DNA of 64,000 nt from Ophiocordyceps camponoti-saundersi (nom. inval.) (Eukaryota; Ascomycota; Sordariomycetes; Hypocreales; Ophiocordycipitaceae): NCBI GenBank assembly GCA_003339415.1, contig PDHQ01000048.1, positions 1 through 64,000 of the forward strand. Direction: 5' to 3'. Of the stretch, positions 13,277 to 24,449 are shown one piece after another. Both the position numbers and the translations under genes were made by a program. Under the pieces are notes generated by a model. The model did no database searches. It was given only the letters and a program-made list of their open reading frames with translations, and was not told the origin of the DNA. Numbering within the stretch: position 1 is the stretch's first letter; every line of letters begins with the position of its first letter.

Positions 13277-15052
13277 TATAAAGGTCTTATTAAGGCGACT
13301 ATAGAAGTAAGCTAAAGTAAAGTTATAATTAAAGCTATCGAAAAAAGGAAAGAGAAAGGAGAGAAGCCCCCTTCCTAAGCTAGCTATATACCCCGCGCGA
13401 TAACTAAGCGCTATCGGGAAAACCTAAATATATCCGCTATAATCCCCCTTATCTAGCTACGATTAGTTATAAATTAATCCCTTATATAGCCCCCTCCTTA
13501 AGCTAGCTAAGGAAATAAGAGCGTAGGACGGAAAAGTTATATACTATTACGCTAGCGAGACGCTTTATATAAACCCTAGTTAATAGCCTAATAGCCTCCG
13601 TAAAGATAAGGATAAAAGGGCAGAAAAGCTCCCTTATAGCCCGGAGAATTAAACCCTAATCTTTATAAGGAAAATTCTAATAAGCTTAGAATTATAATAC
13701 CTCTTAAAGTAAGAATTAATAAACTTATATATTAGTAGTAAAAACTTACTTATATAGCTAGCATATAAGATTAGGTAATACTATACTAATTATAGGAAGC
13801 TTAGAAAATAACCTAATTATAGTAAATAATAAAGCTAGCTATATATTTATCGCTATATACCGCTAGCGCTAATTTATAAGCTAGGGCGTAATATAACTAT
13901 AATATATACTTACTAATAAATTTACGCGCTTAAGCTACGCGCGGACTATCCTTATATAAAGTAATATAATAAGGCTAGAAATTACCTAAGCTATAATATT
14001 TAGCGTATACTTATCCCTCCTTACTTATTATCCCCTTAATTAAAATATTTCGGATTTACCTCTAACTTCCCCGCTTTACTTATAAAAAGCTTTAACTTTA
14101 ATATTTTTATTTACTTACGAAGCTTTAAATAGTTACGCTTAAAATAACTAATCTAATTATATTAATAGTAACGCTAGCGCTTAGTAATATTAGAATAAAA
14201 TTATATAAATATAATATCTATTAGGTTAGCTAAAAGGGGGGGTAGTAAATTAACTAGCGCGTTAAGAATATTCCCGGAACTAAATATTTTATTAAAATCT
14301 CGGAGAAAGCTAGTAAAAGCTACGTATATCGTAAGCTAGTTTTTACGATCTAAGCGCTCTTATAGCTTTTTATATAGCTTAGATAAGAGTAGAATAATCT
14401 TAGCGTAATTAGATTAGTATAATAGTTTAGCCTCGAAAAAGGTATATTCCTATTTTATAACGTATTCTCTAAGGGGCTTTAATAGCCCCTAATATATCTT
14501 AACTAAGGAAAAATTTACTTAGCGCTTTTTATAACTCTCCTTAAAAAGCTTAAAAATATACGCTAAAAAGGCTTTAAGCTAATAAGAAAAATCTATAGCT
14601 ATAATAATATATAGAAAGAATATTTACTAGAAGGTGCTAAGATATAAAAAGATATAATAAAATTAGGACTTAAGCTCCCTAATTATAGCTCCGTTAATTA
14701 TAAATTTAGTATATATAGTAGCTAGCTAAAAATCTAAGCTAAAATAAGCTAAGAGCGGCTTTAATATAAGTAGAATTTAATAGCGTTCTATACTAAAATC
14801 TTACTTTTACGTTTAGTTAGCGGTAAGAGAAGCTTTAATTAATATAAAAGTCTTACTAAGGCGATTATAGAAGTAAGCTAAAATAGAGTTATAATTAAAG
14901 CTATTAAAGAGAGGAAAAAGAAGGGAGAGAAGCCCCCTTCCTAAGCTAGCTATATACCCCGCGCGATAACTAAGCGCTATCGGGAAGACCTAAATATATC
15001 TGCTATAATCCCCCTTATCTAGCTATAATTAGTTATAAACTAATCCCTTATA
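13277..15052 (-). mobile_element. mini-LTR (TRIM-like) retrotransposon, copy A
   Basis: 1776 bp with two 210-bp LTRs (13277-13486 and 14843-15052) that share the termini TATAA[AG]GG and CCTTATA, flanked by the exact 5-bp duplication ATATT (13272-13276 and 15053-15057). It is nested in the 5' part of gypsy copy 1. Orientation follows from the tract complementary to AAGGAGGGGGC next to the inner LTR end (about 13490-13501), the polypurine tract, so sense is the minus strand. The internal part is only 1.36 kb and shows no protease or reverse transcriptase, so it must have relied on another element. Confidence 0.88.
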
Positions 15053-15943
15053 ATATTCTTTATTTCTTTTTTAAAATAGTTAAGGAATTTAGTTATATTT
15101 TAGCTAGTAAATTTTATAATAAGTAATAAGGCTAGCTAAATATTAATAACTTAAGTTTTCTTAGCTATTTTATTTTTAGGAGTTATTATCTTATTTTCCG
15201 TATTATTAAGGCTAACTAAACGGGAGCGATTAAGTAATTAAGTTAAGTTTTTAGAAGAAAAAAGCATATAAATCTTAAGAGGTAAAGTAATTAGTCTTAT
15301 AAAGGAATAACATTTTATAATAATATAGCTATTTTAAAAAAGGAGGAGATAAAAATAATACTTTTTAAATAATAATATAAGATATAAGCTTAAGAGTAGA
15401 TAAAAAATAAGAGTATTAGGACGCTAAAATAGAAAAGCTTATAAAAGATAAGGATAAGCTAAAAAAGTATATATAAAATTAAATTATTTAAAAGAACTAT
15501 TTATAAGCTACTAATATTATATTATAATAATAATTAACTATTAATTAAATAATTATAATTATCTAATATTTTAGATTTTTTTTTTAAAAAGGTAACGTTT
15601 CTAAAAATAAGCTAGTAAAATAAGATTATAGTTCTTATTTATAATTTAAACTTAATTTAGCTATTATTTTTCTTATCTAATATAAGGGTATTATTTTATA
15701 AGTAGTTTTTACGGTAATTAATTATATTAAATATCCTTTATTTTTTTACTAACCCTCGCTTTAGTTATAACTTTATAAGTAACCGGCTTATATCCGAGAA
15801 TAAAGCCCCTTTTATTAGTGCTAAGAATATAACTCGCCTTTTAACTTTTTAATTAGTTTATTATAATCTATAAGGGGTAGCTATTATCTTAATATTACCT
15901 TTTTTAGTTATCGAGCCTAATAGATTACGCCCTAAAGACTAAT

Positions 15944-16562
15944 TTTAGCGGGGGAAGAAAGATACCCTAAGTAAGCGTAATAGATACCTAAGGGGCGTAA
16001 CTTCTTAAGTAACTAAAATCTTTAACTAATATAAGAGGGGATCTCTAGCTATAAGGGGAGGCGCTAGATATAATTCTTTATAGGGAAAATAATAAGAAAT
16101 CGATTTCCTATATAAAAATAAAAGTAGTAAGGGAGAAGAACTCGGGGACTATTTAATTAATAGTTAAAAACTTTAAAATAAGTATTTAAATTAGTAATTT
16201 AAGGTATAAAAATATAAGGTTTAAAAATAAAATTATAATTTTATTTAGTAAAGTTTTTACTATAAGTCCTTTTTATAACTTAATTTATAATATATAACTT
16301 TTATAAAAGCTATAAAGATTAGCTTAAGGGCTAATTCTTACTTAATTCCTTCCTTTTTACGAGGAAACTAAACTATACTATATATTTAATAATAGCCCCT
16401 TATCCTATTATTATTACCTTTAATAGTTTTAAAGCGTTAAAGTATCTAAGAACTAAAAGAACTTAAAGGACTATTTAATTATAACTTATATAAACTTTTA
16501 ATAACTTACTATCCTAGTTTAGCGTTATTTTTCTTTAAAGAATATCTTTTACCGCCGCTAAA
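15944..16562 (-). repeat. 5' LTR of gypsy copy 1
   Basis: 619 bp, partner of 2495-3113. Just inside it (sense direction) the sequence reads ATTAGTCTTTAGGGCG, against ACTAATCTTTAAGGCG at the same place in copy 2. Both can derive from TGGTCTTTAGGGCG by RIP, a plausible primer-binding site beginning TGG, but I cannot name the tRNA. Confidence 0.88.
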
Positions 16563-19529
16563 CTAACTTTTTCTTTTTATTTAAAAAAAATTAGTTTATT
16601 ACTTAAGTTAAAAATAGTTAAATAAAAATAGTTACGAATAATTAAACTTAAGAAAAAATAAAAATTAAGGAAGAAAATAAAATTACGATTTTTAAGAGGA
16701 TCTCTAATTAATATTAGAATCGTGCTTATTAAAAAAGGAGGGATTATTATTACTAAAATAGCTATTATATATTTACGAATAGCTAGTCTTTTATAAGTAA
16801 AATAGTATTTAATATATATTCCTCCGTAAAATTAAATTTAAAGTTTTTATTAAAAGTTAAGAATATTAATTTTATAAAAGATTAAGAATCCTTATCTTAA
16901 TAAAACTTTAGTAAGAAGATATTTAATAACTTAAGCGCTAGCTTAAAACTTATTAATATAAAATTTACTATTAATTTTACCGATAATATATAAAGTAAAA
17001 ATAGCTTAATTATAAGTTAAGGCTAATTCGATATTATTTAAGCTTTAAATTATTATTAGATTATAGTTAATATTATTAAACTTATTAAGTAAATTTTTCC
17101 TAATAAAGGATTTATCTATTTTAATATCGATATATATTTCTATAATATTAAATAGTTTATTTTTACTAAATATTAAAATTTTTATATAAGAAAAATAAGA
17201 AACTTATTTTAAAAGAAAATTAATTATTTAAAAAATAGCTTCGATAATAGGAAAGTTTTTAAAAAAAAAGTTTCTAATAATATTAAAAGATTTTATCTTA
17301 TATTTCTTAAAATCCGAAATAAGATAATATAAGTTATTAGCTAATTACTTATCTTTTTTAGCTTTAAATAATTTAGATAAGTTAGTTTTATTATTTAGAT
17401 TATATTTTAAGATATTAAGGATTATATTATATATCTTAAAAAAGATTATAAAAACTTAATTAATATTAGGATCTTATTTAGTAAATTTATAAATAAGATT
17501 AATAAGGATAAGATTACCTTTTAAGCTTTTTTCGTTTTTTTTTAAAAAAAGCTATTTTATTTTTATTTTAAACTTAATATTCTTATCGAAAAGTTTCTAA
17601 ATATTATCTATTAGCTTTCTAAGGAAATTATTTAATTTATAATTTAATTAGTAATTTAGATTTCGTAAAAATTTCTCCTTAGAATTATTTACCTTATATT
17701 TATATTAAAATAACTTACTTAAAGCTATATATTAAATAGCGTTATTTTATAAATTACCTTAAGTTTCTTTAATTAGCTTAATTTAAAAGTTTAAAATAAA
17801 TTATTTATATTTATATATTTAGTTATTTAAGGTATTTTCGCTAATTAGCTATTAAAAAGTTTTTTAAAATAAGATATTAAGTTAAGAGAAAATAATTATT
17901 AATATAAATTATTTAGGATAAAAAGTTACTTAAGCTATTTTTTTTATTTTAAATATTTATAATCGGAAATTTTTTCTAATAAGTATATTTTAAAATATAA
18001 AGCTTTATTTTTATATAATAAAAGCGGTAATATTAAATTAGATAATAAACTTTTTCTAAAAAGCTTTTATTTATCTTTAAATTCTTAAATTAAGAAAAAT
18101 AAATTTTAATCTAATTTAAGGGTTTAGATTTTTAGAATACTATTTTATAATATAACCCTTAAATAAAAAGAGAATAAGTTATATAAGTTTATTTATATAA
18201 TTCTCGCTTTAAGCGGTAATTTATTTTAAAATATTTATAAATTAATTAATATTTTAATAAATAATAATTTAATTAGTTTTTTTAATTTAATTAAAAATAA
18301 TATTAAAAATATTAATAAGCTTAAATTATTTAATATTTTTAACTTATAACTTAACTTATTATCTAAATAATTTTTATAAATTTAATTAATTATATAATTA
18401 TAAATTATTATTTAAGTTAATATATTTAAGGTAATTTAAGTTTTAAAATATAATATTATAAAAGTAAAATATATTATTAACTATTTATATTATTTTTTCT
18501 TTTTCCGCGGAAAATAGAGGAGGTTTTTTAAAATTAAATAATATTATAAGAGGATTTAGAAAATATTATTTTTTTAAGGTATTTTTCCTTTAAGGTAAAT
18601 AGTTTTCTTTTTAAAAAGGATTTTTATAATATAAAGGTTTTTTTACTTTTATCTTAAAAAGAGGTTTCCTTTTTACTTTCTTCTTAAAAAAGGATTTTAA
18701 TATTTTCTTTACTTTTTTCTAATAAAGTAAATAGCTTACTTTTTTTTAATATTATTTATAATTTAAAAATATTTTTAAATAAAAAATAGCTAATTTTCTA
18801 AAAAAAATTTTAAATAAGTAAAAAATATTATTAAATATATATTTTAGTTAATTTACTTATTTAAATAGTTAATTATAATTTATTATAATATTTAAATTAA
18901 TTAGGAAAAGTTTAATTATAATAAGTAACTTAGTTTTTTAAAAATTATTTTAATATAATAAATATTTTCTAATAAGCTTTATTTCCTTATATTATAAAAA
19001 AAGAAATTTATTTTTAAAAAGATAAAATTTTTTTATTATTTTATAAATATTAAAAATATAAGCTTTTTTTTTCTTAGCTATAATTTTTTCTTTAATTACC
19101 TTAAGGAGTTTAAAAATAAAAAAAAATATATAGCTAAAATTAAATAATAAATATAATAAAGCTTTTTTCTAAGCTAAAAATTTACGCTTATAAAATTTTA
19201 TTAATAAAAAATATTTTAAATTTAATTTATTATTTTAATAGCTAAAAATTTATAAGTTAATAAAATATAAAATTATTATTAATTAATATATATTTATATA
19301 TATAATTTACTAATAATTATATATATTAAGCTAGCTATTAAATATAATATATAAAAAAAGAAATAAGCTAGCTATTAATTATAAAATTATAAAATAGCTA
19401 TTATAAAAAATATAAATATAAGTAAAAGTTTTTTAAAAATTAAAATAATAATTATAAAAAAATTTAAATTATTATTTAAAAAATATTAAGCTAATTATAT
19501 AGCTAAAAGCTTAAAGAAAATTTCTTAAT

Positions 19530-19840
19530 ATAATCTTAAAAATATTTACTTAAGAGGATTTTATAGTAATTTCTAAATATATTAGTAAAATAGAGATTTC
19601 TTAATATATAATAATTTCCTAATATATAAAGATTTCTTAATAAAATTTAAAAATTTCTAAAAATATATTTTAATATTAGATTTTATTAGAAATTTTAGTA
19701 AAATCCTAAGAGTTATTATAAAGAAATCCTAAGAGGAAATCTTAGTAATTTCCTAAGCGTAAAGGTAATAAAATTTTTAGGGGAAATTCGAGTAAAATTT
19801 TAAAATAGGAAATCCTAGGAAATCCTAAGGAAATATTATA
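19530..19840. repeat. degenerate cluster of GAAATCC/GGATTTC-like motifs
   Basis: Variants of AAATCCTAAG, GATTTCTTAATATATA and their complements recur many times at irregular spacing, ending in a dense block near 19800-19833 where GAAATCCTA occurs twice in succession. The register is irregular, so this is a decayed satellite or an AT-rich array rather than a fresh tandem repeat. Confidence 0.4.
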
Positions 19841-20158
19841 AGAGGTTAGGCGATTTATAGAGGTATTATTATATATCCTATATTACCTATTACGCTCTAT
19901 ATTATAAGATAGGGCGAATAATACAAACTTATTTTTCGTACTTATTAATATATAAGTATATAATAAATAGAATAGCTTTTATAGTGTCTGCGATTATTCT
20001 ATAAGGTTAGCTTGTGGAGTAGGCAGCTTTACTAAACTCTAGTCGCCGATTAGGTAGGTAAGTAGCTTTTAATTAGCTTTATTTTACTTTTCCCCTCTTT
20101 ACCCTCTTTAAAGCCTTACGAATAATACTAATAAGTAATATTATTATGCCTCTTCTTT

Positions 20159-20162
<4 letters not shown>

Positions 20163-20192
<30 letters not shown>
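20163..20192. repeat. (TA)15 microsatellite
   Basis: Fifteen uninterrupted TA units at the inner edge of the RIP tract. Elsewhere in the window (CA)n tracts sit at comparable edges (30905, 58084), so this could be a CA repeat fully converted by RIP. That is inference. Confidence 0.85.
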
Positions 20193-20196
<4 letters not shown>

Positions 20197-20299
20197 TATA
20201 TATATACTTTTTAGAATAATTAGATTTATAGAATAATATAAAGAGTATACTATATACGTATAAGCGTAACTTTTTTATTTTTAAAGAATTTTAAGCAGT

Positions 20300-21613
20300 A
20301 TTATCTTTATAGAACAATATTGCTCTCAAGCCTATACAATTCACAATAGAGTTGGATTTGGGCTGTAGAACAATAGTAAGTGAAGCAATCCAAGAACGTT
20401 TCAAGGTCTTGCCTCTGCTCGATGAACAGATATAAATTGTCGGGATCGTCTCGTCTTCCTTCGTTCTCTATCAGCTTCACTCTCAACTCAGTTCACTCGT
20501 CTACAGACTACAACAACCAATATATCCTCAATACTTTCAAATCTCATCTTTACCCGCCTCCTTAAGCCCTCCAAGGACTTTCCTCTTCATTCAACGTCTT
20601 GAACCTCTTAGGAGCCTCATCTCAACAACTATCATCATGCCTTCCCAGACTTCCGCCATCACCTCTATTGCCAAGCCCGCTTCCGTTCTCGCCCATGGCC
20701 AAGGCAACGGCAACAACGGCATCTACTACGTCGTCATGTAAATGGATCTACATTAGAATGGGCGTCTAGCAGCTTTGCCATTACTGAACGGGCGGAAGAA
20801 GTCAGAGGATCTCGCGGAACAACATGGCGTTAACGGATGCTTTTGAAAACGGGCGCACGACGATACCAAGCTTACATCACGCTTCATTTTCCATTATTTC
20901 TCACCAGGCAATGAGAACGAACTGATCACTCGCTTCCTCGAAACCTGCTTCCCTTTTACCTAAACCCCCCTGCGACCCTGATCTGCCCTGATACCCAACT
21001 GAGGAGGATCTTATCGACACAATGTTTCCTTGTCGTCGGCATAGTCCGTCTCAGTGGCATACATCTAGCGGAAGCGAAGGGTTCTCTTCTTTGTCTGCTA
21101 TGATTAAGGAGTTCATCGGTCGTCTTTTCAGACTACCCTTGTCGTTTTCGGTTCTCAAGGCAGGACGGCTTCGGCCGATAGTCATAGCAATATATGCCAT
21201 GATGCAATGAATCGAAGCTTTAAGGTAATTGTGACCAGAGAAATCGTAGCGGACAGAAGCGCGGACAGAAGCTTCTAGCTTCTTGTCTTCGGATCGTCGT
21301 CTAATAGCCAACTTGCGGTTTTTGAGTTATCTGCTGCACCGGAAGACAGCATTGTTCAATTGCTCACGAACTATAAATCGTCTCTGGTGATAGTTTCACA
21401 TATAGGTAGAGATGTGAAGGGGATTTTAGATACAGCCTTTTGCCCAGATATCGGACTTTGATTTCTCAAGAACGCATGACCGGCTGAGAACTTAGTAGAA
21501 AGGACGATGTGCGACACTGAGTCGGTAAGGAGGAACTATAATTACGCGTAGTGTACGCGTAGATTTCAGATTTCCGCCTATTTCACGTCCGCTCTAACTT
21601 TGGGTGTCGTCAC
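20300..21613. other. normal-composition island, left half
   Basis: Composition, codon-like texture and CpA/TpG content return to normal. It carries a pyrimidine-rich leader and the 34-codon ORF at 20637-20741. No other convincing coding frame, tRNA or rRNA was recognised. It was continuous with 30751-31680 before the gypsy element at 21614-30745 inserted, because the duplication GTCAC occurs at both junctions. Confidence 0.7.
20637..20741 (+). CDS. small ORF, 34 codons, hypothetical
   Basis: The ATG has a good fungal context (ATCATCATGCC) and follows a CT-rich leader (about 20540-20636) of the kind seen before highly expressed fungal genes. Codons are strongly biased to C in the third position (TCC, GCC, ATC, AAG, CCC, CTC, GGC, AAC, TAC), unlike random ORFs here. 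The product begins MPSQTSAITSIAKPAS and has a Gly/Asn-rich stretch before ending YYVVM. I do not recognise a family. The last codons overlap a possible donor (ATGTAAATG), and a strong pyrimidine tract ending TTTCTCACCAG at about 20909 could be its acceptor. Splicing there would add only one residue before a stop. It may be a genuine microprotein, or the 5' exon of a gene that has since decayed. Confidence 0.45.
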   Translation: MPSQTSAITSIAKPASVLAHGQGNGNNGIYYVVM

Positions 21614-21816
21614 TAATAGTAGGCACGGGTCACTTAACCTAACTTAGTTATATAGGTATGACTCTTATACTTTAGATATAGACAGATAGCTTAGGCTTTT
21701 CTAGTTTATATATAATTAACCTTACTTTACTACCTATATATAAGTTTCCTTTTATCGTGCTATTTTATAGCTATATAAGGCTATCTTTAATAGTTAGGTA
21801 ATACGGCTATATATCT
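21614..21816 (+). repeat. 5' LTR of second gypsy family
   Basis: 203 bp, alignable along its length with 30543-30745. Starts TAATAGTAGGCACGGG. It still has a few CpA sites (for example GGCACGGGTCAC) near the outer edge, showing that RIP tapers towards the flank. Confidence 0.9.
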
Positions 21817-24449
21817 AATAACTAAGATAGGGGGCTTATAGCTTTTAGCGCTAACTATCTTACTTTTTATAAACTAGATTTATATAACTAACTAATTTAG
21901 CCTTTTTAACTAATATTACTAAAAGCCTTATCTTTACCCCTTTTTCCTCCTAAACTTTCTTTCTAACTAAGACCTAATTTTCCTTATTTAGTTCTTCCCT
22001 TTCCTAACCTATAAGGGCCTAACGGTTCTAGCCTCTTACCTCCTAGCTTATAGATATAGATAGCTCTTACCTAAACTAAATACTTAACCTATCCCCTTTT
22101 CTTTTTTCTCCCCTTTTTTCTCTTTTTTTTTTAATATATATATTAAAGATATTAAGATTATATATTAAAATTATTATATCTAATATCTTTTTCTTATTCG
22201 AGCCTTATATTAGTTTTTATTAATCTTAATTTATTTTTTATATTATCTAAATTTATTATAGCTTTCTAATTTAGATAATAGCTTTTATTTTTTAATATTT
22301 ATTTTTAGATAGCTAAGGATATTTTAAACTTAAATTAAAGCTTAGATATAGATAAGCCTTTATTTTTAAATAGCTATAGCTAAGTTATTAAAACCTTTAT
22401 TAATAAGGATATAGGTAAGTTTAGAGGTAATAGTAATATTTACTAATAGCTAAAAGCTATTAACTTAGCGTTTACTAAGCTTAATAAAGCTACTAAATAC
22501 TATAATAAGAAAATTAAAGTTATAAATATTAACTTAATAAATAAGGCTATAAACTTTATAAATAGTAATACTATATTTTATAATATTTATAAGTATATTA
22601 GGATAAGTAAAGCTACGCTTAATAACCTTTATCTATTATAAATAATTTTAAAAGAAAAGTTTACTTTTAGTTATATTTTATAATAGCTATAAATATTAGT
22701 ATAGTTTAGCTAAAACTTAAGTAAGTTTCTTTAAGCTTACTATTATAAAACTTATTAAACGCTTTAATTAGTTAATACTAAGGATTTTATTTATAATAGC
22801 CTCTTATTATTAGCTTTTAAGAATATATTCTTAAGTATAATAATTTATAAGTTTATTTCTAATATTATTAATTAAAAATTATATTATATTATTATATTAT
22901 AATAAGCTACCGCTTTAATTAGCTTAGTAAAAGCTTAGGATATTATTTAAGCTTTTATAGAGATTTAAGTAGCTAAATAAGCTAACCGCTAAGTTCGAAA
23001 GTAAGTAGCTATTATAGCTATAATAAGGGATCTTTTCTAAGAGAAATTTAAGTATTTACTTAATATACTAATAAGATAGCGCTTAAGCTTTACCTTAAAA
23101 TAAGATTTTTAAAATTAAGCGTAAGAATAATAAGTAATATTTATAGCTTTTAATTTTACTAAGATATCTCTTACTAAATATACTCCTTAGTAAGATACTT
23201 ATAAAATAATACTATTTATAACGCTTATTATAGCGAGACCTAATTACTAAAATAAACTTAATAAAATTAGTTAAGGTTAAGGTTAAAGATAAGGTAACTC
23301 TAAGCTACCTAAGATAATAAAATATTAGGTACTTAAATAAGTAAGTTTTATTATAATAAGTTATAATATTAAGAATTTATTAAATATTTATATTAATAAT
23401 ACCCTCTTTTTTCCTTAAGATTAACTTATATATATTTAGTATAAGGAAGCGGGCTATAAAGTATTAAATTATCTTATTCTATTTTATAAAAGTTTATAAG
23501 CTTAGGAGAAAGATATTTTTAAAGGGCTTATCTTTAATAAGTCTACTAATACCCTAAGTATTAGGAGTCTAGCTATCCTTTTACTAGCGCTAATATAGTA
23601 AATTTTAATATACTAAGTTAGTATTAAGTTTAATAATTACTTAGAATAATCCTTAACCTAAAAACTAATCTAATAGCTATATAATATATTAAGTAAGTTA
23701 ATAGGTAATTTATCTAGCTAAATTTACTTAAATATAATCTTATTAGAGTTAAGCTTAAACTAGGGAAATACTACTCTTATTACCTAAGCGACCCTTATTA
23801 TTATAATAAATAAGTTAGATTTAGAGGAAAGTTTAGTAAATAAGTTAAACTAAATTATACTAATAAAAGATAATAAGGTTAAACTTAATAAGATTATCTA
23901 AAAGGTACTTATAATAATTATTATAATAATAAGCTTAGATAACCGTTATCTTATTAAGCGCTAATCCTTACGCTTAGATATTATTAAAGAAACTTTTAAA
24001 TTAGCTTTAGATCTTAAGGCTATATTTCGTTATAAGAAACTAGCTAAAATTATAAAGAACCTAAGTATAGGATTTTTTAATAAGCTATATATATCTTAAT
24101 AAGCTTTAAGAAAATTAGTAAAGGTATAAGCTAAAAATAGTATAAGTAATATTAATTAAGTTAAGCTAGTAAAATACTTTATTATACTAATTAATCTAGT
24201 TAACTTCTAGTAGGTAAGTTTAGAGGGCGCTAAGTAATTCTAATACCTATTATTATATAAGTAATAAGCTTTAACTAAAATAAAAAAGGGAAAAGGTAAA
24301 GCTAAGGCTAAACCTAAAGCTAAAGTAACGATAGTAAATAGTAATATTATTAGATTTAACTAATTTACGGTAAATATTAAATTATAGTAAGAAAATTTTA
24401 CTAAGTAGTTTAGAATCCTATATACTATTATATTTAATAAACTAGATAA

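Larger units (their letters stand above)
2495..16562 (-). mobile_element. Ty3/gypsy LTR retrotransposon copy 1 (RIP-inactivated)
   Basis: Bounded by two 619-bp direct repeats and flanked by the 4-bp target duplication CTAA (2491-2494 and 16563-16566). Sense is the minus strand: the purine tract GGAGGAG (complement of 3114-3121) abuts the LTR at 3113, and reverse-transcriptase and protease remnants read on the minus strand. Without the nested 1.8-kb mini-LTR element it is about 12.3 kb, long for a gypsy element, because about 4 kb of extra sequence lies between integrase and the 3' LTR. Order in the sense direction: 5' LTR, gag, protease, RT, RNase H, integrase, extra region, 3' LTR. The same family occurs at 38643-57148 on the other strand. 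Heavy RIP means it cannot make protein. Confidence 0.9.
16567..20300. other. extreme AT-rich RIP tract, no gene seen
   Basis: From about 16780 to 19900 I find essentially no CpA or TpG. Only scattered CpG remains. Homopolymer-like and TA-rich runs dominate and no recognisable domain could be read in either strand. It is the most mutated part of the window, suggesting an older or repeatedly RIPped repeat than the gypsy copies. The change to normal composition happens gradually between about 19920 and 20300, where CA and TG reappear. Confidence 0.75.

Noticed and set aside
20030..20050. Shared GTAGGCAGCTTT words at 20033 and 30877
   Set aside because: The match is only about 12-14 bp and flanks do not align well. 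It is not enough for a target duplication or repeat family.
20380..20565. 61-codon ORF before the small ORF
   Set aside because: Ser/Leu-rich translation of a CT-rich leader, typical of untranslated DNA.
21022..21311. Overlapping ORFs of 62 and 86 codons on opposite strands
   Set aside because: Both lack codon bias and recognisable domains. They lie where a 3' untranslated region of the small ORF unit could be.
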